From Rhodobacterales bacterium (lineage in GTDB: Bacteria; Pseudomonadota; Alphaproteobacteria; Rhodobacterales; Rhodobacteraceae), in assembly GCA_002748285.1 (NCBI GenBank), contig PDSA01000033.1, forward strand, positions 62,001 to 126,000: a DNA stretch of 64,000 nt, given 5' to 3'. The translations under genes were made by a program, and so were the position numbers. The first letter of the stretch is position 1. Every line of letters starts with the position of its first letter. This document shows, one piece after another, positions 54,401 through 62,462 of the stretch. Below the pieces are notes generated by a model. It saw only the letters and a list, made by a program, of their open reading frames with translations, had not been told where the DNA came from and searched no databases.

Positions 54401-55750
54401 TCAGCGGCTTTTCAACAGCTTCAACAGCTTCTGCGATGGGTAACCATCCGGCGTTACCCCGATCGAAATCTGAAACTGCCGGATCGCATTGATCGTATTG
54501 GGGCCGATAATCCCATCAATTTTTTCCAGTTCAAACCCTTTGCGCCGCATCAGCCGCTGCATCTGCTTTTTCTGTTTGAACGACAGCGGCGCATAGCCGC
54601 GCGGCCAGCTGGCCTTGATCTCGCCGCCACCAGCCAGACGATCCGACAAATGCCCGACCCCGATCACATAGGCATCGGCCTTGTTATAGCGCTCCAGCAC
54701 CGCGAAATTGTCAAAGATCATAAAGGCCGCCCCGGCAGATCCCGCCGGCAGCAGGATCGAAGCGCGCCCATGGTTGGGCACTTTGCCCCCGGTCGCCGCC
54801 CGCACCCCCATCGCCGCCCATTCAGACGGGTTGCGCATGTTGTTGCGCTTGGCCAGCCCATAGTTAAAGCCTTTGGGCAACACCACTTCAACGCCCCAGG
54901 GCTGGCCTTTGCGCCAACCATGTTTCGCCAGGTACCAAGCCGTTGACGCCAGCGCATCGGTGGGGTCATCCGACCAGATGTCACGCTTGCCATCGCGGTC
55001 AAAATCCTGCGCAAATGCCTGATAGCTGGTTGGGATAAACTGGGTATGCCCCATCGCCCCGGCCCAGGAGCCCTTCATCTTGCCCGGAACCACATCGCCG
55101 GATTGCAAAATTCTGAGCGCCGCCATCAGCTGTTGTTCAAAAAACTTGCTGCGCCGCCCGTCAAAGGCCAGCGTGGCCAGAGCCTCAATGATGTTGATAT
55201 CGCCGCGCCGCTCGCCATAGGCGCTCTCCAGCCCCCAAATCGCCGTGACCACCTCTTTTTCCACGCCGTAACGGGCTTCGATTTTGGCCAGAGTGCGCTT
55301 GTGCTTGCGCAGCGCCGCTTTGCCGTTTTTCACCCGCACCGGCGAGGCGGCGCTGTCCAGATAATCCCAGATCTGTTTGGTAAATTCCGATTGATTGCGA
55401 TCCTTGGCAACCACATCAGCATTATATCTCACCCGGCGAAACGCCCGATCCAGAGTTCTGCTAGTGATGCCCCGGGCCAGAGCGCGTTTGCGAAAGGCCT
55501 TGATCCAGAGCGCGAAACGCGGGTTTGAAGTCGATAGCTGCACCTTGGCCCGATCCGCCCCCTTGGGGCGGGCCACGGGAGATGGCGAGCGCGCCAGTCG
55601 GACGTCCACATCCGGGCGCGGGGCCATCTGGCGCATGGGCGGGCGAATGGATTGTGACACCGCCAGCCCGGATGCCATGGCTGGGGGCGTGAACGACATG
55701 GCGATTGCACTGACAATCACCCCGATAACCGGAAATTTTCTACCCGACAT
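54401..55750 (-). CDS. Lytic murein transglycosylase (MltB type) with peptidoglycan-binding domain
   Basis: 449 residues. Signal peptide (PVIGVIVSAIAMSFTPPAMASG), Pro/Arg-rich linker, the SLT_2 domain with the catalytic Glu in AIWGLESAYGERRG and the GAMGHTQFIPTSY motif, then a C-terminal PG_binding_1 repeat (MQRLMRRKGFELEKIDGIIGPNTINAIRQFQ). Cuts peptidoglycan glycan strands in the periplasm. Single gene, convergent with rppH. Confidence 0.92.
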   Translation of the reverse strand: MSGRKFPVIGVIVSAIAMSFTPPAMASGLAVSQSIRPPMRQMAPRPDVDVRLARSPSPVARPKGADRAKVQLSTSNPRFALWIKAFRKRALARGITSRTLDRAFRRVRYNADVVAKDRNQSEFTKQIWDYLDSAASPVRVKNGKAALRKHKRTLAKIEARYGVEKEVVTAIWGLESAYGERRGDINIIEALATLAFDGRRSKFFEQQLMAALRILQSGDVVPGKMKGSWAGAMGHTQFIPTSYQAFAQDFDRDGKRDIWSDDPTDALASTAWYLAKHGWRKGQPWGVEVVLPKGFNYGLAKRNNMRNPSEWAAMGVRAATGGKVPNHGRASILLPAGSAGAAFMIFDNFAVLERYNKADAYVIGVGHLSDRLAGGGEIKASWPRGYAPLSFKQKKQMQRLMRRKGFELEKIDGIIGPNTINAIRQFQISIGVTPDGYPSQKLLKLLKSR

Positions 55751-55911
55751 AATATACCTTCTGGATTATTCTGGGCGTAATTGTAACGCCGGAATGGCAT
55801 TTGTCAAAGCAGGGAATGGGCGCGTCAGCGTATCATGGCCGGTCGGGGATGTGGTGGCGGCTGTGCCGGTCTGGGGAAGCGCAAATACAGAGCATTTAAA
55901 AGCAAGCTGTG

Positions 55912-56074
55912 CCCCTCCGAACTGTCCCGCCCGGCCGTTAGGCCGGGCTGCGCCTGCCTGCCCCCCGGCAGGCGCAATCAGCTTTTTCACATTTTGCAAC
56001 GTAGTGGCTCCTTTACGAACCGCGATTGTTTCAACGCCCCGCATAAGCGCCTACCCAAGCAGGCGCAGCCCGGC
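55912..56074. repeat. Dispersed repeat family B, copy 2
   Basis: Ungapped match to 27109-27272. The three hairpins are conserved: GCCCGGCC/GGCCGGGC (loop GTTA here, GACA in copy 1), GCGCCTGCC/GGCAGGCGC (identical) and GCGCCT/AGGCGC. It lies about 45 bp past the folC stop. On the minus strand a TATAAT lies just upstream, at 56084-56089. The rest of the 55751-56119 gap shows no gene. No terminal inverted repeats like those of copy 1. Confidence 0.75.
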
Positions 56075-56119
56075 GTGTTCCACATTATACGCTATATTTT
56101 GGCAAAGCCACCGGCACAG

Positions 56120-57206
56120 CTACCCATTTTCGCGCAACACTGCACCCGCCAGATAAAGCGAGCCGCAAATCAGAATTCGGGCATTGGGCTGATCCCGCAC
56201 AATCTGGCGAATCGCTGTTTCGGCGTCCTCGGCAATGACCGCGTGCAGCCCCAGACCATCCGCCACTTTGGCCGTGTCGCGGGCGGGCAATGTGTTAGGC
56301 TCGCCGGGGATGTCAACCGCGTGTAACGACTCGGCAATCGCGGCCAGAGGGCGCAGATAGCCGGCAATGTCTTTGGTGTTGAGCATCCCGCAAACCAGAT
56401 GCAGAGGGCGGGCGGGCAGACGGTGCAGAGCCTCGGCCAAAGCCTCCCCCGCGGCCGGGTTGTGGCCGCCATCCAGCCATAGCTCGGCCTGCGCGGCGGC
56501 GTCCACCAGCGGGCCGGTTTGCAAACGCTGCATCCGGGCGGGCCAGCGGGCTTGCGTAACGGCGGCCTCACAGGCGGCCTCGTCAAACCCCAACTGACGC
56601 AGCGCTGCTAGGGCAATCCCTGCATTTTGCACCTGATGCGCTCCGATCAGACCCGGCAGCGGCAAATCCAGCAGCCCGGTTTCGTCCTGAAAAATCAGCC
56701 GCCCGCGTTCTTCGAACACATGCCAATGCTGGCCATGGGCGATCAGATCGGCACCGACGCGGCGGGCGGTGTCTTCGATCACCTCGAGCGCTTCATCTGT
56801 AATCCGCCGGCGTTTCGGCAAAGGCCAGCAGGCCGGCGACGGTGGTGATCTCGAAATAGGTGATCTGCGCCTGGTTATTGGCGCGATAGCAACGCTCCAG
56901 CAGCCGGGTCAGAGCCGGTTCGCTGATATGCTGCCCCGCCAGCAGGATGCGTTCGTGAAACCGCGCCAGATGCGGCGAGGTATAGGCGTGGACCGCTTTG
57001 CCCGCGGCCTCGAGCCCGGCGCGGATCATCGCCTGGGTCGAGCCCTTGCCATTGGTGCCTGCGATATGGATCACCGGCGGCAATCTGGTTTCGGGATGAT
57101 CAAGTGCGGCCAGCAGGTGATGCACCCGGTCCAGCGTCAAATCAATGACCTTGGGGTGCAATTCCATCATCCGTTGCAGGATGACGTCCGAATTGGGGGC
57201 GCTCAT
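56120..57206 (-). pseudogene. folC: folC, folylpolyglutamate/dihydrofolate synthase, broken by internal deletion
   Basis: FolC makes dihydrofolate and adds glutamates. The first frame starts at 57206 (overlapping the accD stop by 4 nt): VIHIAGTNGKGSTQAMI with the P-loop, YTSPHLARFHERI, then ITYFEITTVAGLLAFAETPADYR-stop. The second frame starts near 56805 with TDEALEVIEDTARRVGA, includes ELWLDGGHNPAAGEALAEAL (conserved DGAHN-like motif) and ends at 56120. About 60-70 residues in between, including LEVGLGGRLDATN in relatives, are missing (175-200 nt). This gene is normally essential. Confidence 0.88.
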
Positions 57207-58180
57207 TCTTTGGCGGCAGCTTCGGGGGCAGCGGCTTTGGCGGCGTCCGGTTTGGCATCCTTTGCCGTTTCATCAGCCTTTTTCGCCTTGCGCGTTTCCT
57301 TGGGTGCGGGCAGATCGCCCATCACCGGGGGGCTCATCCCCATCAGCATCCGCACGATTTTCACCAGCTCACCGCGCAAATCCTTGCGGTGGGTGACGCG
57401 ATCCAACATCCCGTGATCCAGCAGATATTCCGAACGCTGGAAACCTTCGGGCAGTTTTTCGCCAATGGTCTGTTCGATCACCCGACCGCCGGCAAAGCCG
57501 ATCAGCGCGTTGGGTTCGGCGATCTGCACATCGCCCAGCATGGCGTAGGAGGCCGTCACCCCCCCCGTTGTCGGATGGGTCAGCACCACGATATAGGGCA
57601 GGCCGGCCTCTTTGACCATTTGCACCGCCACCGTGGTGCGGGGCATTTGCATCAGCGACAAAATCCCCTCTTGCATCCGTGCGCCGCCGGCAGCGGAAAA
57701 CAGGATGAAGGGGCGTTTCAGCTTGACCGCCCGCCGGGCCGCAGCGACAATCGCATTGCCCACATACATGCCCATCGAGCCGCCCATAAAGGAAAAATCC
57801 TGCGCCGCCGCAATCACCGGAGTGCGCCCAATTTCGCCCTCAACCACCAAAATCGCGTCTTGCTCGCCGGTTTTCTTTTGCGCGGCTTTCATGCGCTCGG
57901 GGTAGCGCTTCTGGTCTTTGAACATCAGCGGGTCTTGCAGCACTTCGGGCACTTTGACCTCGGTAAAAATACCGCCGTCAAACAGATGCGAAAACCGCTC
58001 GCGCGGGGAAATATGCATGTGGTGGTTGCATTCGTTACAGACATTCATGTGCTCCGCCAGCTCGCGGTGAAACAGCATGGTGTTGCATTCAGGGCATTTG
58101 GTCCACAGGTTATCCGGCGTTTCGCGGCGCGAAAACAGCGAGTTAATCTTTGGGCGGACGTAATTGTTGATCCAGTTCAT
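57203..58180 (-). CDS. accD: Acetyl-CoA carboxylase carboxyltransferase subunit beta
   Basis: 325 residues. Starts at 58180 (MNWINNYVRPKINSLF); zinc ribbon CPECNTMLFHRELAEHMNVCNEC (two C-x2-C pairs), then the carboxyltransferase core with FSAAGGARMQEGILSLMQM and HPTTGGVTASYAMLGD. The C-terminal tail is Lys/Ala-rich and variable. Makes malonyl-CoA with AccA, AccB and AccC. folC follows with an ATGA overlap, a classic pair. Complete. Confidence 0.97.
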   Translation of the reverse strand: MNWINNYVRPKINSLFSRRETPDNLWTKCPECNTMLFHRELAEHMNVCNECNHHMHISPRERFSHLFDGGIFTEVKVPEVLQDPLMFKDQKRYPERMKAAQKKTGEQDAILVVEGEIGRTPVIAAAQDFSFMGGSMGMYVGNAIVAAARRAVKLKRPFILFSAAGGARMQEGILSLMQMPRTTVAVQMVKEAGLPYIVVLTHPTTGGVTASYAMLGDVQIAEPNALIGFAGGRVIEQTIGEKLPEGFQRSEYLLDHGMLDRVTHRKDLRGELVKIVRMLMGMSPPVMGDLPAPKETRKAKKADETAKDAKPDAAKAAAPEAAAKE

Positions 58181-58245
58181 AGGGTCATGCACCTTCAAGC
58201 GTTTGGGTTATCTTTTCAAATAGTCGGGCTTTGGGCAAATTGCAA

Positions 58246-59127
58246 TCAGCGGTCCAGAAGATTGCGCAAAATCCACCATACGATCAGCAGAGTAATCAGG
58301 TTCAGCGCCAGCTCGCCGGGCATCTGGGTCATGTCGGTTTTGTCGAATTCGGTGATAAACAGTGACAGCCCGTCGATGTTATCCTTGACCGAGACCACCA
58401 GAATGGCAAACACATTATTGGCAAAATGCAGGCCAATCGCCGCGCCCAGCGCGCCGGTCTTTTCGGTCAGGTCAGCCGCCATCATGGCCACGGCAAAGGT
58501 CATGCCGATCACCAGCCATGCCTGATGCCCCATGCCGGGATCCCAATGCATCGCCGCAAACACCGCCGAGGGCAGCACCATCCAGACAAACCGCGCCCGA
58601 AACCGCGCCGCCAGTTGCTGTTGCAAATAGCCGCGGAACACCAGCTCTTCGCCGGAGGTCTGGATCAGGATCAGCGGCAGGGCATAGGGCAGATAGCCCA
58701 GCCATTGGGTAACCGGCAGATTGTCCAGCGGCGGTCTGAGCGCAAATGAAACCGCCCCCACCGCCAGATAGAATGCCGAGACCACCGCCAAGGCGATGAA
58801 AAACCCGCGCAACGTTACCGACAGCGGCCCAAACAGCGTACCGGGGCTGCGCATATGGCAGGCCGGGGCGGCGATGATCGGGCCCAGCGCCATGCCGACA
58901 AAAGTAAACAGCAACACCAGCGTGGGCCACGCCCCTTGCCCAGTCATCACCGCATGGGCCCATCTGAGGAAATGGAACGGCGTGACATAACCAAACCCGG
59001 CCCAGAAGACCAAACCGATAAAACCGAAATAGATGAAGGCAATTAGCCCGATGCCCAACAACAGCCGCCAGATTTGCGGGTAAAGGCGGGCGGGGGCAAC
59101 ATAGGCTTGGAATTCAGGTGTTCGCAT
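58246..59127 (-). CDS. CPBP-family intramembrane metalloprotease
   Basis: 293 residues with about eight helices. The Abi/CPBP motifs are visible: SGEELVFRGYLQQQ (EExxxR) and FAAMHWDPGMGHQAW (FxxxH), then a later LHFANNVFAI with H and N. Inner-membrane protease related to Rce1; substrate unknown. Start chosen at 59127 (MRTPEFQAYVAPA). It stands between accD and the Hyi-like gene on the same strand. Confidence 0.85.
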   Translation of the reverse strand: MRTPEFQAYVAPARLYPQIWRLLLGIGLIAFIYFGFIGLVFWAGFGYVTPFHFLRWAHAVMTGQGAWPTLVLLFTFVGMALGPIIAAPACHMRSPGTLFGPLSVTLRGFFIALAVVSAFYLAVGAVSFALRPPLDNLPVTQWLGYLPYALPLILIQTSGEELVFRGYLQQQLAARFRARFVWMVLPSAVFAAMHWDPGMGHQAWLVIGMTFAVAMMAADLTEKTGALGAAIGLHFANNVFAILVVSVKDNIDGLSLFITEFDKTDMTQMPGELALNLITLLIVWWILRNLLDR

Positions 59128-59171
59128 GGGAGGCGAAATTAGGGATCGGGGGCGAATTTGCAAGCCTGAAA

Positions 59172-59933
59172 TCACCCGGCCCCGCCCTGCAACCAGTCCA
59201 GCCCGTCCTGAGTGCTGCCGGCCGGGTGGTATTCGGCACTGACCACCCCCTCATAGCCCGCCTGATCCAGCGTCCTGAAAAACGCCGGATAATCAATCTC
59301 GCCCCGGATCGGCTCATGCCGGCCCGGCGCTCCGGCAATCTGGATATGGCCAACCAATTTGCCGTGCCTTTTCCACAGCGCCGGCACATCCCCGATGATC
59401 ATATGCGCATGATAGGCGTCAAACTGAAGCGACAGGTTTTGCGCCCCGACCTCGTCGATGATCTCGGCCGCCTGATCGAAATCATGCAGGAAATAGCCGG
59501 GCATATCGGTCTGGTTGATCGGCTCGATGGTCAGGCTTTGTTTCGGGGCTTGGGCACAGGCCCATTTCAGGTTCCTGACAAAAGTCGCCCGCGCCACCGC
59601 CCCTTTGGCCCGCCCGGCCATGATGTGAATATGCCGCGCCTTCAGCAGTGTGGCATAGCGCAGAGTGCGCCTGAAATCATACTGAAAGCGTTTTTCCCGG
59701 TTCGGGATCGCGCCATAGCCGCGCTCGCCCCCGGCCCAGTTGGGCGGCGGGGTGTTGATCAGCGCCATCTTCAGATCATGTTGGATCAGGGCCGAGCGCA
59801 TCTCTTGCCCCGGATAGTCATAGGGAAAAAGCACCTCGACCCAATCAAACCCGGCCTCTTTGGCGGCGGCAAAGCGCTCAAGGAACGGCAGTTCGGTGAA
59901 AAGCAGGCTCAGATTAGCGCAGAACCGGGGCAT
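59172..59933 (-). CDS. hyi: Hydroxypyruvate isomerase-like TIM-barrel protein
   Basis: 253 residues: MPRFCANLSLLFTELPFLERFAAAKEAGFDWVEVLFPYDY, then INTPPPNW, TIEPINQTDMPGYFLHDF and LQFDAYHAHMIIGDV, ending EYHPAGSTQDGLDWL. This is the Hyi/OtnI branch of xylose-isomerase-like TIM barrels, which isomerise hydroxypyruvate or 2-oxo-tetronate. Which one cannot be told from sequence; no neighbouring otn genes are present. Start at 59933, next to the DUF1285 stop. Confidence 0.82.
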   Translation of the reverse strand: MPRFCANLSLLFTELPFLERFAAAKEAGFDWVEVLFPYDYPGQEMRSALIQHDLKMALINTPPPNWAGGERGYGAIPNREKRFQYDFRRTLRYATLLKARHIHIMAGRAKGAVARATFVRNLKWACAQAPKQSLTIEPINQTDMPGYFLHDFDQAAEIIDEVGAQNLSLQFDAYHAHMIIGDVPALWKRHGKLVGHIQIAGAPGRHEPIRGEIDYPAFFRTLDQAGYEGVVSAEYHPAGSTQDGLDWLQGGAG

Positions 59934-59934
59934 G

Positions 59935-60522
59935 TCAGTCCAGCTCGTGCGAGGGGATGACCCGGAAGAATTCTCCACCAGACCACAGGCCAAACCAGCC
60001 CTCATGATGGGTGCCAATCTCGATCAGGCGGTAAAAGCTTTTGCGGTCAATCAGCGCCTCAAGATTACGCCGCACCAGCACATAGGGCGAAGGCTCGCCG
60101 GTTTCAGCATCGCGGCTGACGCGAATGGGATGCTCGGGCCCGGCAGTAGCAAAATCACCAAGGCTGGTTTCAAAGGTCAGGCTTTGCTCCTGCCCCTCGC
60201 CGCTGACGGTAAAATCCACCGCCACAAAGGGTGCATCATCAACGGTGATGCCGACCTTCTCCACCGGAGTCACCAGAAAATAATCATCCCCATCCCGGCG
60301 CAAAATCGTTGAAAACAGCCGCACCATTTCCGGGCGGCCAATCGGGGTGCCCAGATAAAACCAGGTGCCATCGCGGGCAATACGGATATCCAGATCGCCG
60401 CAAAAGGGCGGATTCCACAGATGCACCGGCGGCAATCCGCCCTTTGCCGCCTTTTTCGCCGCCTGCATCAGGTTTTCGGCGCTTGGTTTTTCAGACTTTT
60501 CATCCTCTGTCGCGTTTGTCAT
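59935..60522 (-). CDS. DUF1285 protein
   Basis: 195 residues. After a Lys/Ala-rich start comes the conserved LPPVHLWNPPFCGDLDIRIARDGTWFYLGTPIGRPEMVRLFSTILRRDGDDYFLVTPVEK, the hallmark of DUF1285, ending in SFYRLIEIGTHHEGWFGLWSGGEFFRV. Cytosolic; function unknown. Divergent from the moxR gene with 60 bp between starts. In relatives it also lies beside moxR and DUF58. Confidence 0.88.
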   Translation of the reverse strand: MTNATEDEKSEKPSAENLMQAAKKAAKGGLPPVHLWNPPFCGDLDIRIARDGTWFYLGTPIGRPEMVRLFSTILRRDGDDYFLVTPVEKVGITVDDAPFVAVDFTVSGEGQEQSLTFETSLGDFATAGPEHPIRVSRDAETGEPSPYVLVRRNLEALIDRKSFYRLIEIGTHHEGWFGLWSGGEFFRVIPSHELD

Positions 60523-60582
60523 TTGTAACCCGTATGAAATAACAGTTAAATACCACCATAACCGCGTTCAGGGAGAATTGTC

Positions 60583-61590
60583 ATGGAGAAAGCTGAAGAT
60601 CTGGTGGCCGATATCGAAGCGCTGGGCGGAAAACTGGCCAAGGCCCGGGACTCGATCCGCCAGCGTTTCATCGGTCAGGACCGGGTGGTGGATCTGACGC
60701 TGGGCACCTTGCTGTGCGCGGGCCACGGGCTGTTGATCGGGGTGCCGGGGCTGGGCAAAACTCGGCTGGTGCAGGCGCTGTCAACCGTGATGGGGTTGCA
60801 AGGTTCGCGCATTCAGTTCACGCCTGATCTGATGCCGGCGGATATTCTGGGTTCCGAGGTGCTGGAACAAAACCCCGATGGCAGCCGCGCCTTTCGCTTT
60901 ATTCCGGGGCCGGTGTTTTGCCAGTTGCTGCTGGCCGACGAAATCAACCGCGCCAGCCCGCGCACCCAGTCGGCGCTGTTGCAGGCGATGCAGGAAAAGC
61001 AGGTTTCGATTGCGGGTAAAGAACGCCCGCTGGGGCAACCTTTTCACGTTCTGGCCACGCAAAACCCGATTGAACAAGAGGGCACATATCCGTTGCCCGA
61101 GGCTCAGCTAGACCGGTTTTTGGTGCAGATCAATGTCGGCTACCCGGATCGGCAAACCGAAAAGCAGATCATTCTGGCCACCACCGGCGCGGAAGAAACC
61201 GACGTGCATCAGGTGTTTGATGCCGCAGATATGCTCAAGGCCCAGACCCTGCTGCGCCGGATGCCGGTTGGCGAAGCGGTGCTGGAACGGATCCTTGATC
61301 TGGTGCGCAGCTGTCGCCCTGAGGATGCCAACGCCCCGGAACTGGTGCGCGAAAATGTCGCCTGGGGTCCGGGGCCACGGGCGGCGCAGGCGTTGATGCT
61401 GATGGTGCGGGCGGCGGCCTTGCTGGATGGGCGGCTGGCTCCGAATCTGGATGATGTGGCCGATATGGCGCATCCGGTGTTAACGCACCGCATGGCGCTG
61501 TCCTTTGCGGCCCGGGCGCGGGGTGAAAATCTGGACGATCTGATCAGCGCCGTGCTGGCCGGCTGCAACACCGCCGAGGCCGCCGCGTGA
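60583..61590 (+). CDS. MoxR-family AAA+ ATPase
   Basis: 335 residues. Walker A GVPGLGKTRLVQAL, Walker B LLLADEINRASPRTQSALLQAMQE, sensor 1 ATQNPIEQEGTYPLPEAQLDRF (the MoxR signature). These ATPases act as chaperones for protein complexes, usually together with DUF58 and von Willebrand or BatA-like proteins encoded next door. Start ATG at 60583. Its stop overlaps the DUF58 GTG start by 4 nt. Confidence 0.94.
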   Translation: MEKAEDLVADIEALGGKLAKARDSIRQRFIGQDRVVDLTLGTLLCAGHGLLIGVPGLGKTRLVQALSTVMGLQGSRIQFTPDLMPADILGSEVLEQNPDGSRAFRFIPGPVFCQLLLADEINRASPRTQSALLQAMQEKQVSIAGKERPLGQPFHVLATQNPIEQEGTYPLPEAQLDRFLVQINVGYPDRQTEKQIILATTGAEETDVHQVFDAADMLKAQTLLRRMPVGEAVLERILDLVRSCRPEDANAPELVRENVAWGPGPRAAQALMLMVRAAALLDGRLAPNLDDVADMAHPVLTHRMALSFAARARGENLDDLISAVLAGCNTAEAAA

Positions 61591-62462
61591 CCACCCCCAC
61601 CGCTCTGAAACGCCAATCCGCCGAGCTGGCCGGAGTCCTGCCGCCGCTGCTGGCCGAGGCCGAGCGTCTGGCCGCCATGGTTTTGCCCGGCGAACATGGG
61701 CGGCGGCATTCGGGAAATGGCGATGAGTTCTGGCAATACCGCATGGCGGTGCCCGGTGACGCGGCCCGGCGGATCGACTGGCGCCGCTCAGCGCGGTCGG
61801 ATCAGCATTTCGTGCGGCAAAAGGAATGGCAGGCGGCGCAATCGGTGCTGCTGTGGGTGGATGGGGCGGCCTCGATGGAGTTCGCCTCGGTCAAAGAGCT
61901 GCCGACCAAGGCTGCCCGCGCCCGGGTTCTGGCGCTGGCGCTGGCGATTGTGCTGTTGCGCGGCGGCGAAAAGGTTGGGCTGAGCAACAGCCCGCATCCG
62001 CCCCGCGCCGGGCAGTCTCAGTTGTTGCGGCTGGCGCAGGAACTGACCAGCCAGAGCGAACAGAGCGATTTCGGCCAGCCCGACAGCCACGGGATGCGCC
62101 CCAACACCCGGGCGGTGTTTTTATCCGATTTCATGGGCGATTTTGCCGCCGTGCAAACCGCGCTGACCAAGGCGGCGGAGCGCGGCATCAAGGGGGCTCT
62201 GCTGCACATCCTTGACCCTCAGGAAGAGGCTTTCCCCTTCAAAGGCCGCACCATTTTTCAGAGCATGGCCGGAACGCTGCACCACGAAACCCTGAAAGCC
62301 GGTGATTTGCGCACAGCGTATCAACAGCGTCTGGCCGAGCGCAAAGCCCAGCTGGCTGATCTGGCCCGGCAAACCGGCTGGCATTATCACTGCCACCACA
62401 GCGCCGATGCCCCGCGCGAGGCGCTGATCTGGCTCTACCACGCGCTGGAGCGCAAACGCTGA
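61587..62462 (+). CDS. DUF58 protein (MoxR partner)
   Basis: 291 residues from a GTG at 61587. The DUF58 hallmark is visible: GRRHSGNGDEFWQYRMAVPGDAARRIDWRRSARSDQHFVRQKEW, followed by a von Willebrand-like part (SVLLWVDGAASMEF, LSDFMGDF). Binding partner of MoxR in a putative chaperone complex. The next gene starts on the last base of its stop (TGATG). Confidence 0.9.
   Translation: MTTPTALKRQSAELAGVLPPLLAEAERLAAMVLPGEHGRRHSGNGDEFWQYRMAVPGDAARRIDWRRSARSDQHFVRQKEWQAAQSVLLWVDGAASMEFASVKELPTKAARARVLALALAIVLLRGGEKVGLSNSPHPPRAGQSQLLRLAQELTSQSEQSDFGQPDSHGMRPNTRAVFLSDFMGDFAAVQTALTKAAERGIKGALLHILDPQEEAFPFKGRTIFQSMAGTLHHETLKAGDLRTAYQQRLAERKAQLADLARQTGWHYHCHHSADAPREALIWLYHALERKR

Noticed and set aside
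55751..55911. Possible gene between the lytic transglycosylase start and repeat B copy 2
   Set aside because: Only the promoter region of the transglycosylase gene and unmatched sequence; no conserved frame.
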